Below are positions 24,076 through 32,425 of a DNA stretch of 64,000 nucleotides, piece by piece (positions within the stretch are counted from its first letter, which is position 1; each line of letters opens with the position of its first letter). The notes below the pieces were generated by a model. It worked only from the letters and a program-made list of their open reading frames with translations. It was not told where the DNA came from and did no database searches. The position numbers and the translations under genes are program-made. The DNA lies in the NCBI GenBank assembly GCA_035707105.1, contig DASSUI010000056.1, positions 30,869-94,868 of the forward strand. Direction: 5' to 3'. The DNA comes from JACDAN01 sp035707105. Lineage in GTDB: Bacteria; Actinomycetota; Thermoleophilia; Gaiellales; Gaiellaceae.

Positions 24076-24764
24076 CCGAAGACGCCGATCACGAGCTGCA
24101 TACCGTTGAAGGCCATGTGGACGAGGATCGGCGGCAGCAGGCTGTCCGTTCGGAAGCGCAGGAACGCGAGCCCGGCGCCGATCACGAAGAAGACGGGGAT
24201 GCCGACGATCAGGCCGTGGGCGAGGGCGAATGCGATGCCCGTGACCGCGATCGCGCCCCACGGGCCGAACTGGCTCAGCAGGTAGTAGCCGAGACCGCGG
24301 AACGTCATCTCTTCCGCCAGCGGCGCCGCGACGGCGATCGCGAGGAAGCTGAGGACGAGGGCGCCCGCGCGGTCGGGCTGCCAGCCGGCCGGGTCGAGCC
24401 CCTGCTCCTCGCCCGCGTGGAAGATCGCCTCGAGGATGGCGCCGACGATGAAGACGGCGACGAGAAGGCCCAGCGCCAGCGCCCCTGCCCGGGCCCACGA
24501 GCTCGGCCTCTTGAAGGCGAAGGTCTCGCGCCAGTCGAGCCCGCGGGCGATCAGCAACACGATCCCGATAAGCAGCGCGTAGACGAGGATCCCGCCGATG
24601 CCGAACTGGTACTGGTAGACGGCGTCGGCGCGGTCGGCGTCGTTCTCCGCCGCGGTCGCCGAGAGGAACCCGATCAGAATCAGGGTGCCGACGAGCACCC
24701 ACCACGCGACCAGCTTCCCGCCGAGCGCGGGATGCGCGGCCCGCCCGCGCTCCTCGCCGTTCAT
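24072..24764 (-). CDS. CPBP-family intramembrane glutamic endopeptidase
   Basis: A 230-residue polytopic membrane protein with the CPBP (CAAX protease/Abi) motifs EEMTFRG (about 150), FALAHG (about 183) and HMAFN (about 217). Membrane segments are evident around residues 22-40, 55-75, 95-115, 135-150 and 170-195. Members act as site-II-like proteases or in processing of prenylated or bacteriocin-related substrates; the substrate here is unknown. The ATG overlaps the stop of the upstream membrane protein gene (ATGA). Confidence 0.86.
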   Translation of the reverse strand: MNGEERGRAAHPALGGKLVAWWVLVGTLILIGFLSATAAENDADRADAVYQYQFGIGGILVYALLIGIVLLIARGLDWRETFAFKRPSSWARAGALALGLLVAVFIVGAILEAIFHAGEEQGLDPAGWQPDRAGALVLSFLAIAVAAPLAEEMTFRGLGYYLLSQFGPWGAIAVTGIAFALAHGLIVGIPVFFVIGAGLAFLRFRTDSLLPPILVHMAFNGMQLVIGVFG

Positions 24765-25918
24765 GCCACCCATTGCCACACGGCCCACTGTGCCGAAACC
24801 ACTCCGAGGAGCACCGCGCTCGTGACGACGACGGCAGTGTTCGTGCGCGGACGCGAGCCGAGCGCGGCAAGCGCCATGAAGAGCGGAAAGAGGACGAGGC
24901 CGAACCGGCCGATCGACAGGAGCGGCCACCGCTCGGAGGGGGCACTCAGCGGAATCGCGAGCCCGAGCGCGGCGAAGAGCCCGTACGGGGCGCCGAACTG
25001 CCGCCAGGCGACCACGGCGAGCGCGACGTAGAGGACGAGGAAAGCGAGCTGGGCGAGATTGAGGGCGGCGACGCGGTCGGGATCCGTGTCCTGGACGGCG
25101 CTCCAGTACCGCGTCGCGTCCGAGCCGGACGCGAGTTGCCGGACCCCCGCCCAACCTGCGCGCAGGCCATCCCAGATCCCGCCGAGCGGCCCTGCCGGCG
25201 AGGTGTGCCGGCTCCAGACCTCCTGGGCGTGCATGAACGCGAGCGGGTCGTCGACCTTCCACCAGAGGTAGAACGGGTAGAGCGCGAAGAGCGCCGGTGC
25301 GGCCGCCAGGCGCAGAAGTGCGGGGCCTCGCCTCGGCTCGCGCCAGGCGATCAGCGCGAGCGCCGGCAGGAGAGCGATCCCCACAGGTCGCGTGAGAGAC
25401 GCCAGCCCCGCGGCGAGCCCCGCGCCGAGGAAGCGGCGGCGCTCGGCGAGGTAGAAGCTCGCGACGGCTGTGAGGAGGAACACCGACTCGCTGTAGACCG
25501 CGCCGAGGAAGAGCGCGAACGGAGAGATCGCAAGGTAGAGGACGGCCCGCCGCGCGCCTGCGTCGCCGAGCCATGGCAGCGTGAGTCGGTAGAGCAGCGT
25601 GAACGCTCCGAGGCAGGCTGCGAGCGAGACGAGCACGCCGGCGAGGACGTAGTGCCCGAGGAGGATCCGCCCGACGACCCCGACCAGCAATGGGTACAGC
25701 GGGTAGAACGCGGCCGCGGCATGCTCGGTCGCCCCGTAGCCGTTCTCCGCGATCCGGAGGAACCAGACGCTGTCCCAGCGTGCCCAGACGTCGACGAGGA
25801 ACCCGGTGTCCCGCGTGAGCTCGGGCCGGTCCCAGCGGGCGACGTTGGGATGGCTGTTCGGCTCGAAGGTGAGGTACGCGAAGACAACGGCCGCCCAGAT
25901 CGCCGCCCGGCTCCACAG
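24761..25918 (-). CDS. PIG-V-like membrane mannosyltransferase, probable CTG start
   Basis: A 385-residue polytopic glycosyltransferase. Key motifs RWDSVWFLRIAENGY and AFYPLYPLL match PIG-V-type mannosyltransferases, with the acidic residue of RWD expected near the active site. These motifs are encoded upstream of the first ATG/GTG/TTG (TTG 25690), and the frame is closed by a TAG at 25954-25952. The best start is CTG 25918, which has TATTCT 10 nt upstream. ATT 25933 and ATC 25942 are less likely. The acceptor and pathway are unknown. Confidence 0.75.
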   Translation of the reverse strand: MWSRAAIWAAVVFAYLTFEPNSHPNVARWDRPELTRDTGFLVDVWARWDSVWFLRIAENGYGATEHAAAAFYPLYPLLVGVVGRILLGHYVLAGVLVSLAACLGAFTLLYRLTLPWLGDAGARRAVLYLAISPFALFLGAVYSESVFLLTAVASFYLAERRRFLGAGLAAGLASLTRPVGIALLPALALIAWREPRRGPALLRLAAAPALFALYPFYLWWKVDDPLAFMHAQEVWSRHTSPAGPLGGIWDGLRAGWAGVRQLASGSDATRYWSAVQDTDPDRVAALNLAQLAFLVLYVALAVVAWRQFGAPYGLFAALGLAIPLSAPSERWPLLSIGRFGLVLFPLFMALAALGSRPRTNTAVVVTSAVLLGVVSAQWAVWQWVA

Positions 25919-25928
25919 GAAGACGTCG

Positions 25929-25934
25929 AGAATA
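25929..25934 (-). promoter_or_regulatory. -10-like hexamer of the CTG-started mannosyltransferase gene
   Basis: TATTCT on the minus strand lies 10 nt before CTG 25918. The distance matches the other leaderless-type promoters in this window. Confidence 0.45.
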
Positions 25935-25940
25935 CGGCCG

Positions 25941-26339
25941 ATGCCGTCACGCTACTTCACGCTCGACGAGGCGAACCGCGCCATGCGCGAGCTGCGCCCC
26001 GTGGTCGAGCAGATGGTGGAGCACCGGCAGCGGTTCCTCGCCGCGCAGGAGAAGCGCGCCGCCCTGACGACACAGGCCGGCTCGAACGGCGGCGACCTGA
26101 CGCCGACCGACTTCGCCGAGGCCGAGGAGGAGCTCGAGCACGAGGCGACCGGCCTCGCCGTCTGCATCGAGCGGATCCAGTCGGCGGGCGCGCAGGTCAA
26201 GGACCTCGACGAGGGACTGCTCGACTTCCCGTCCGTCCGGGACGACGAAGAGATCCTGCTGTGCTGGCGGCTCGGCGAGAACGAGATCGGGTTCTGGCAC
26301 GGGCCGGACGAGGGGTTCGCGGGCCGGAAACCGCTCTAG
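25941..26339 (+). CDS. DUF2203 family protein
   Basis: A 132-residue soluble protein of the DUF2203 family: it opens with PSRYFTLDEANRAMRELRPVV and ends with EILLCWRLGENEIGFWHG, both hallmark segments. Its middle is a helical, charged stretch likely to form a coiled coil. The function of the family is not known. ATG 25941 gives the family length; its start is only 22 bp from the divergent mannosyltransferase start. Confidence 0.85.
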   Translation: MPSRYFTLDEANRAMRELRPVVEQMVEHRQRFLAAQEKRAALTTQAGSNGGDLTPTDFAEAEEELEHEATGLAVCIERIQSAGAQVKDLDEGLLDFPSVRDDEEILLCWRLGENEIGFWHGPDEGFAGRKPL

Positions 26340-26358
26340 CGTGTCGAACTAGCGGGCC

Positions 26359-27072
26359 GTGGACTGGCAGCGCCTCATCACCGTCTGCGTCGTGATCGCG
26401 GTCGCCGCTGCGCTCGCGAAGCTCGTCGACATGCGGATGGCGAAGCGCGAGCTCGCGCCCGGCTCCGTCACGCGATACCGCGTCCTGCGGCGCAGCATCA
26501 TGGGCGCGATCATCTTCGTCGGCGTCCTCACGGCGCTGCTCGTGATCCCCCAGGTGCGCGCAGTCGCCGGCGGCCTACTCGCGTCCTCGGCGATCCTCGG
26601 CCTCGTCATCGGCCTCGCATCGCAGCGCACGCTGTCGAACTTCGTCGCCGGAGTGATGATCGGGCTCGCCCAGCCGATCCGGCTCGGCGACCGGGTCGCG
26701 GTGGCCGAAGGTGAGGGGATCGTCGAGGAGATCGGGCTCGTCTACACCCGGATCCGGCAGGACGACCGGACGCGCCTCGTGATCCCGAACGAGCGCCTGG
26801 CTGCCGATACGATCAAGAACTCCACCATTGCGAGCCGGGAAACGCTGGCCGAGGTCACCGTCCCCGTGCCGCGCGACAAGGATCTCCGGGCAGTGATGGA
26901 CCTCCTGAACGAAGCGACGACTCCGACCGACCTCCTGGTGACCGCGCTCGACGCCGACTCGGTCGTCACGCTCAGGGCCTGGGCCGCGGACGAGGACGCG
27001 GCACGCCGGCTCGAGAGCGATCTTCGCCTGCGCGCGCACTCGCGCCTGGTCGAGGCCGGCATCTACGCGTGA
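26359..27072 (+). CDS. MscS-family mechanosensitive channel
   Basis: A 237-residue small-conductance mechanosensitive channel. Two or three membrane segments (residues 4-22, 47-66, 75-100) include the pore-lining helix SQRTLSNFVAGVMIG, followed by the beta domain opening QPIRLGDRVAV and IPNERLAADTIKN. It should release solutes on hypo-osmotic shock. The GTG start is 19 nt after the DUF2203 stop, and the end overlaps the PBP gene (GTGA). Confidence 0.9.
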   Translation: MDWQRLITVCVVIAVAAALAKLVDMRMAKRELAPGSVTRYRVLRRSIMGAIIFVGVLTALLVIPQVRAVAGGLLASSAILGLVIGLASQRTLSNFVAGVMIGLAQPIRLGDRVAVAEGEGIVEEIGLVYTRIRQDDRTRLVIPNERLAADTIKNSTIASRETLAEVTVPVPRDKDLRAVMDLLNEATTPTDLLVTALDADSVVTLRAWAADEDAARRLESDLRLRAHSRLVEAGIYA

Positions 27073-29261
27073 GCCCGTACGAGCGCAGCCGCGGGCGCCG
27101 TCAGGCCCGGCGGGGCCTCGAGGAGGACGCCTACCGTCGCCGGACCCGGCGCCACCGGCGGCGGGCGAGGAACCGGCATCGCCGGAAGCTCGCCTTCGTC
27201 GCTGCGGTCGTGGTCCTCGTCGTCGCGGGGATCGGCGCCGCGGGCATCACCGGCGCGGCCTCGATCGGCCCGCGCTGCGACCTCGATCGTCTTCGCCCGG
27301 TCGAGATCGGCCAGAACTCGTTCGTCTACGCGGCTGACGGCTCCCTCCTCGGCTCGATCCCGGCCGAGAAGAACCGCCAGCCCGTCCCGCTGAACCGGAT
27401 CAGCAAGTGGATGCGGCTGGCCACGATCGCGATCGAGGACCGGCGCTTCTACGAGCACAGCGGCATCGACCTCGAGGGCATCGCCCGGGCGCTCGCGGCC
27501 GACGTCCGCGCCGGCAAGGTGGTGGAGGGCGGCTCGACGCTGACGCAGCAGCTCGTCCGCAACCTCTACGTGGGCAACGAGGTGACCTTCGAGCGCAAGG
27601 CGATCGAGGCGTGTCTCGCCGTCCGGCTGAACCGGCGCCGCTCGAAGGACTGGATCCTCGCGAGCTACCTGAACACGGTGTTCTACGGCAGCCGCGCGTA
27701 CGGGGTGCACGCGGCGGCGCAGACGTACTTCAACAGGCCGGCGTGGAGGCTCGGGCTCGGCGAGTCCGCGCTGCTCGCAGGCCTCACGCAGGCGCCGTCC
27801 GTCTACGACCCGTTCACGAACCCGCGGTCGGCGCTCGCGCGTAGGGACCAGGTTCTGCGGGCCATGTTCGATCAGGGGAAGATCACGCGGCGCCAGTATC
27901 AGGACGCGATCGCGGTGCGGGAGCTTCAGCTGCGGCCGGGCAAGCTCTACTCCCGGATCCGCGAGCCGTACTTCTTCAGCTACGTCCGGCCGCTGCTGAT
28001 CGCCCAGTACGGGGCGAACACCGTCCGGTCGGGCGGGCTTCGCGTCTACACGACGGTCGACCGGAAGTTCCAGCAGGACGCCCGCAACGCGGTCCTGCGG
28101 ACCCTCCCGTACCGGGACGACCCCGCCGCCGCGATCGTCTCGATCAACCCGGGGAACGGCGCGATCCGCGCGATGACCGCGGTGACGCCCGGTCGCCGCA
28201 AGAACCAGTTCAACCTCGCGTCTCAGGGGCGTCGCCAGGCCGGCTCGACATTCAAGACCTTCGTGCTCGCGGCTGCGATTGCCGAGGGCGTCAACCCCGA
28301 CTCGACCTACTACACGTCGGCGCCGTTCCGCTATCAGACCGATCCTCTCAGCGAGCCGTGGGAGGTCTCGACGTACAGCCACGAGTATCTCGGGTCGACG
28401 TCGATCTCGAACGCGACGCTCAGCTCGGACAACACCGTCTATGCCCAGTTGACCCTCGACCTCGGCCCGGAGAAGGTCGCCGCGATGGCGCATCGGCTCG
28501 GCGTGCGGTCGAACCTGAAGACGAAGGAGGGCGTGTACGTGCCCTCGCTCGGCCTCGGCTCCGCAGCCATCTCGCCCCTGGACATGGCCTCCGCCTACGC
28601 GACGCTGGCGGCGGGAGGCATGTACTCCGAGCCGATGGCGATCCGCAAGGTCGTCCTGCCGGGCGGCAACGAGGACAAGGATGCGGGCTGGGGCAAGCCG
28701 CAGCGCCGCCGCGTCGTCGCGGACTGGGTGGCGAACGAGGTGACGAAGATCCTCGAGGAGAACATCGACAGCGGTACCGGTACGAACGCAGGTGTCTTCT
28801 TCAGCCGCCCCGCGGCGGGCAAGACCGGGACGACGGACGACCATACGGACGCCTGGTTCTGCGGCTACACGCCGACGCTGAGCACGACCGTCTGGGTCGG
28901 CTATCCGCAGGGGCAGGTTCCCATGGAGAACGTGCACGGGATCTCCGTCGCCGGCGGCACCTTTCCCGCGATCATCTGGAACCTCTTCATGCGCTCGGCG
29001 ATCGGCAACACGGCCGAGGTCGACTTCCCCGAGCCACGCTCCGAGCCGACGTGGGTGCCGTTCTCGCGCGGCCAGTATGCGAACGGGGGCTACTACGACT
29101 CGAACGACGACGACGGCTACTACGTGCCTTCCGAGCCGGCGCCTCCGCCGCCTCCGCCCCCGCCGCCGCCCGCCGATCCGCCGCCGCCCGCACCTCCTCC
29201 GGCCGAGAAGGGACCGGTCTCGACACCTCCCGGCCATCCGCCACGCGGGGGCGACCGCTAG
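27069..29261 (+). CDS. class A penicillin-binding protein (bifunctional PBP1-type)
   Basis: A 730-residue protein with an Arg-rich cytoplasmic head (residues 1-40), one membrane anchor (about 42-62), a GT51 glycosyltransferase domain (EDRRFYEHSG with the catalytic Glu, GGSTLTQQLVRN) and a transpeptidase domain with SxxK (STFK about 393), SDN (about 454) and KTGTT (about 586). The tail is Pro-rich. It polymerises and crosslinks peptidoglycan outside the membrane. Its TAG shares the bases CTAG with the convergent DUF2079 stop. Confidence 0.93.
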   Translation: MSPYERSRGRRQARRGLEEDAYRRRTRRHRRRARNRHRRKLAFVAAVVVLVVAGIGAAGITGAASIGPRCDLDRLRPVEIGQNSFVYAADGSLLGSIPAEKNRQPVPLNRISKWMRLATIAIEDRRFYEHSGIDLEGIARALAADVRAGKVVEGGSTLTQQLVRNLYVGNEVTFERKAIEACLAVRLNRRRSKDWILASYLNTVFYGSRAYGVHAAAQTYFNRPAWRLGLGESALLAGLTQAPSVYDPFTNPRSALARRDQVLRAMFDQGKITRRQYQDAIAVRELQLRPGKLYSRIREPYFFSYVRPLLIAQYGANTVRSGGLRVYTTVDRKFQQDARNAVLRTLPYRDDPAAAIVSINPGNGAIRAMTAVTPGRRKNQFNLASQGRRQAGSTFKTFVLAAAIAEGVNPDSTYYTSAPFRYQTDPLSEPWEVSTYSHEYLGSTSISNATLSSDNTVYAQLTLDLGPEKVAAMAHRLGVRSNLKTKEGVYVPSLGLGSAAISPLDMASAYATLAAGGMYSEPMAIRKVVLPGGNEDKDAGWGKPQRRRVVADWVANEVTKILEENIDSGTGTNAGVFFSRPAAGKTGTTDDHTDAWFCGYTPTLSTTVWVGYPQGQVPMENVHGISVAGGTFPAIIWNLFMRSAIGNTAEVDFPEPRSEPTWVPFSRGQYANGGYYDSNDDDGYYVPSEPAPPPPPPPPPPADPPPPAPPPAEKGPVSTPPGHPPRGGDR

Positions 29262-30619
29262 CGCGCCCGAGCAGCCGTCCTCCTCAGGACGATGATCCCG
29301 TCCTCCTCGAAGACGGTCCGCCACCAGGGGCTGGCGAGCAGCCTTCCAAGAGGAACCGCGGTCGTGGAGGCGTCCGACCGCAGGTCGAGGTAGGACGCAC
29401 GCTTGAGATCGACCGCGACCCACTCCGAGTCCAGGACGACCGGGAAGGTGTGGATCCGCCGTCGCTCGGACAGATGGGCGCCGAGCCCGTTCGTGCTACT
29501 GACGGCGGCGCTCGACGGGATCAGGGCCAGAGCGCGGGCCGCGATCCGGTCGTGATTCGAGACGCGGTCGGGCGCGAGCTCTCCCGTGCGTAAGGGGCCG
29601 ACGACGAGCGCGCCGAGCGCCGAGGCGGCCAGCAGGACGGCGGCGGCCCTCGTGGAGCGTTCGAGTCGCGCAATCCCCATGACGGCCGCGGCGAGCAGGA
29701 ACGGCGCGATGGGCGCCGTGTAGTGGAACCGGATCGACGTCTGGTTCGAAACGGATGAGAGGACGTTCGCAAGCAGCTCAGGCACCGCGGCGAGGAGCAC
29801 GAGCGGCGCGAGGACGACGAGGCCGGCGAGCGGCAGGACGAGCTCGGCGACGTAGGCGAGATCGTGTCGATCCGCGACAGCGGCCAGAACGGCGAGGGGG
29901 TCGGTGAACGCGGTCTTCACGATCCCCGCCGGCGAGCCGCCGACCGTCTCGTACCGCCCGTAGAACGCCGAGTTCGCGCCCTCGCGGAAGTGCGGCATCA
30001 CGATTTCGAGCGAAAGGGCCGTGGCCGTGACCCCGGCGAGCGCGATGGCAGCGCCCGCAAGGCGGTGACCTTTGCCGAGCGCGTACCAGATTCCGAGCGC
30101 GCCGAGCACGAGCGGGATCTCCTCCTTCGTCAACGCCGCGAGCAGCGCGAACGGAGCGAACGCCCAGAGCCGCTCTTCGTCGAGGTACCACACCGCGTAC
30201 GCCAGGAGCGGGCAGGCCAGCGCCACCGGGTGGAACTCGTCGAGCGCGAGCCACTGCACGGCGGGGTAGACGAGGTAGGCGAGGCCGCAGAACGTGCCGG
30301 CCCACTCCGAGCCGAGGTGCTTCCGGCCGAGCCAGGAGAACGGCAGCGCGCCGAGCGCGACGATCGCTGCCTGGACGACGAGGAGGATTGCCGGGCTGGG
30401 CCACACCCACCAGAGAGGCGTGAATAGCACGAGGATCGGGTCGACGTGGGCCCCAAGCCGCGAGATCTGGTCACCGCCAAGCTCGGTGACGTCCAGCGGG
30501 CGTCCGTGGGCGGTCGACCAGACCGCCTGAGTCATGTTCCCAAGGTCGAAGCGGCCGGTCTCGAACGCTCGGTGCTCGGCCCAGGCGAGCGCGCCGAAGC
30601 CTCCGGCATAGACCGCGAT
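29258..30619 (-). CDS. DUF2079 polytopic membrane protein, start unresolved
   Basis: About 450 residues with roughly ten membrane segments. The DUF2079 opening HRAFETGRFDLGNMTQ is followed by GAHVDPILVLFTPLW and FHYTAPIAPFLL. The family resembles GT-C glycosyltransferases. The conserved first membrane helix lies upstream of the first ATG (30535), yet no ATG/GTG/TTG/CTG occurs between the end of the upstream methyltransferase and that ATG. ATC 30619 is used only as a placeholder. A local sequence error or an unusual start could explain this. Confidence 0.68.
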   Translation of the reverse strand: MAVYAGGFGALAWAEHRAFETGRFDLGNMTQAVWSTAHGRPLDVTELGGDQISRLGAHVDPILVLFTPLWWVWPSPAILLVVQAAIVALGALPFSWLGRKHLGSEWAGTFCGLAYLVYPAVQWLALDEFHPVALACPLLAYAVWYLDEERLWAFAPFALLAALTKEEIPLVLGALGIWYALGKGHRLAGAAIALAGVTATALSLEIVMPHFREGANSAFYGRYETVGGSPAGIVKTAFTDPLAVLAAVADRHDLAYVAELVLPLAGLVVLAPLVLLAAVPELLANVLSSVSNQTSIRFHYTAPIAPFLLAAAVMGIARLERSTRAAAVLLAASALGALVVGPLRTGELAPDRVSNHDRIAARALALIPSSAAVSSTNGLGAHLSERRRIHTFPVVLDSEWVAVDLKRASYLDLRSDASTTAVPLGRLLASPWWRTVFEEDGIIVLRRTAARAR

Positions 30620-30644
30620 TGCCGCCCAGAGGACGACCCGGGGC

Positions 30645-31352
30645 CTACGGACGCGTCGCCAGAAGGAGGTAGCCCAGCGCTCCGCGCTCGACGCCGACGA
30701 AGAGGCGGTCGATCTGGAGGAGGGCTCCGAGGAGACCGACGAGGGGCCGGTGCCGGCCGCCGGGCCGGCTGGGCCCGTGCCGGTCGAGGTACCGCTCATA
30801 GACGTGGCGATGGTAGAGGCGCGAGAGCGGAAACCCCCAGGCCGAGCAACGCTCGACGACGAGCCCGGCCGCGGCGCAGACGTCGAGGAGCGCATCGCGA
30901 CTGTAGCGGCGGAAGTGGCCCGCCCACTCGTCGCTCGGCCCGAACAACTCCGGATCGGCCGGGACGGAGAGCACAATCGCGCCGCCCGGCCGGACGACCC
31001 GCGCCACCTCGTCGAGCGCCGCGCGATCGTCCTCGACGTGCTCGAGCACCTCCCCCAGGACGGCCGCGTCGAAGCTCGCATCCGGGAATGGGAGGTCGGT
31101 CACGCTTGCCCGTACGACGTCGCCGCGCAGTCGGCTGCGGAGGACATCCACCGCCGCTTCGGACGCGTCGGCGCTCGTCACCTCGAAGCCGAGACGGTCG
31201 AGCCGCGCCGACATCGAGCCCTGGCCGGCGCCCGCGTCGAGAACGCGCTGCCCGGGAGCCGCCGAGAGGAACAGGTCGAGGAGCAGGCGCTCACGGAGCT
31301 CGTGCCGAGGACCGACGAACTCGGGCGCCGTCCCCCACTCGTGTGCCGTCAC
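30645..31352 (-). CDS. class I SAM-dependent methyltransferase (glycan cluster)
   Basis: A 235-residue UbiE/COQ5-like methyltransferase with motif I VLDAGAGQGSMSA, an acidic SADAS, LPFPDASFDAAVLGEVLEH and a post-core RPGGAIVLSVPA. It is coupled to the upstream glycosyltransferase (GTGA overlap) and followed by a GT-C-like protein, so it may methylate a surface polysaccharide or lipid-linked sugar. The substrate is inferred only from context. Confidence 0.85.
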   Translation of the reverse strand: MTAHEWGTAPEFVGPRHELRERLLLDLFLSAAPGQRVLDAGAGQGSMSARLDRLGFEVTSADASEAAVDVLRSRLRGDVVRASVTDLPFPDASFDAAVLGEVLEHVEDDRAALDEVARVVRPGGAIVLSVPADPELFGPSDEWAGHFRRYSRDALLDVCAAAGLVVERCSAWGFPLSRLYHRHVYERYLDRHGPSRPGGRHRPLVGLLGALLQIDRLFVGVERGALGYLLLATRP

Positions 31353-32419
31353 GCGACCCCCTCGAGAATGTCACGCCAGCGCGCGCCGAGGACATCCTCG
31401 CTCGCGCGCTGGCGGTAGACGGCGTGGCCGGCCTCGGCGATCCGCTGCGCCGTCTCAGGGTCGGCCGCGACACGTTCGAGCGCTTCCGCGAGCGCGTGCG
31501 GATCCCCGGGCGGCACCAGCACCGCGTTCGTCCCGTCGGAGAGGAGCTCGCGCGCGGCGGGTGTGTCCCCTGTCACAAGCGGGACGCCGCAGGCGAGCGC
31601 CTGGAACGCCTTGTTGGGGATCACGCGCTGCGCCTTCTCCGACCGCCCGAAGATCCCGAGGGCGCAGCCGGCGGCTTCGAGCGCCTCGGGTAGGCGCTCG
31701 TACTCGATCCAGGGGATCCACTCGACGTTCGCAGGTGCAGGTGGATCGGCGAGCAGATTCGCGAGCTGGCCGCTTCCGGCGATCCGGAGCCGAAGGTCAG
31801 GCGCGAGCCGGGCTGCCTCGAGGATGGTCTCGAGCCCGTGGAGGGGGATCAGCTTCCCGACGAACAGTGCCGTGAACGGCTCCTCGGGCTTCCAGGCGGG
31901 CCGGAAGAGGCGCTCCTCCGCGCCGACGAAGCAGACGGCGAAGCGGTCGCGCGGCACGCCCGTGAAGTCCGCCAGGAAGTCGGCATGGGTCTCGGTGTCG
32001 GCGACGACGAGGTCGGCCGCGCGGAACGCGCGGCGGTCGATCAGGCGGAGGGCCTTCGCGGGGAGCGAGCCGGGGCGGAACCTGCCCCGGTCGGCGACGA
32101 GCGTGTCGGCGAGAGAGACGAGGGGGTTGAAGACCACGGGCCGTCCGCGCGCCACGCGTCGCGCGGCGGGGAGGTCGAGGTGACCGGGATAGCCGACGAC
32201 GACGGCATCCGCGCGGGGAGGCCGGCGCGCGAGCAGCCGCGCTTCCGCGAGGGCGAGGCGCGCGACCGCGCCGGGACCGAGCGACCACTTCTCCTCGCGT
32301 CCTTCCCAGACCGGCTCGTGGCGCTCCACGACCTCGACTCCCGCCCGGCGTAGGCAGGACACGACCTGGGCGTTCCGCGGGTAGCGGCGCTCGTAGGTGC
32401 CGAAGTAGAGGATGCGCAC
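31349..32419 (-). CDS. GT4-family glycosyltransferase
   Basis: A 356-residue GT-B fold glycosyltransferase. The N-terminal ILYFGTYERRYPRN and C-terminal FTALFVGKLIPLHGLET, NKAFQALACGVPLVTGD blocks match the nucleotide-sugar-binding half of GT4 enzymes. The EX7E-type glutamate region is conserved in shape, but donor and acceptor are unknown. It starts with GTG 6 nt after the GT2 gene stop and is coupled to the methyltransferase downstream. Confidence 0.86.
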   Translation of the reverse strand: MRILYFGTYERRYPRNAQVVSCLRRAGVEVVERHEPVWEGREEKWSLGPGAVARLALAEARLLARRPPRADAVVVGYPGHLDLPAARRVARGRPVVFNPLVSLADTLVADRGRFRPGSLPAKALRLIDRRAFRAADLVVADTETHADFLADFTGVPRDRFAVCFVGAEERLFRPAWKPEEPFTALFVGKLIPLHGLETILEAARLAPDLRLRIAGSGQLANLLADPPAPANVEWIPWIEYERLPEALEAAGCALGIFGRSEKAQRVIPNKAFQALACGVPLVTGDTPAARELLSDGTNAVLVPPGDPHALAEALERVAADPETAQRIAEAGHAVYRQRASEDVLGARWRDILEGVA

Positions 32420-32425
32420 GAGGCG

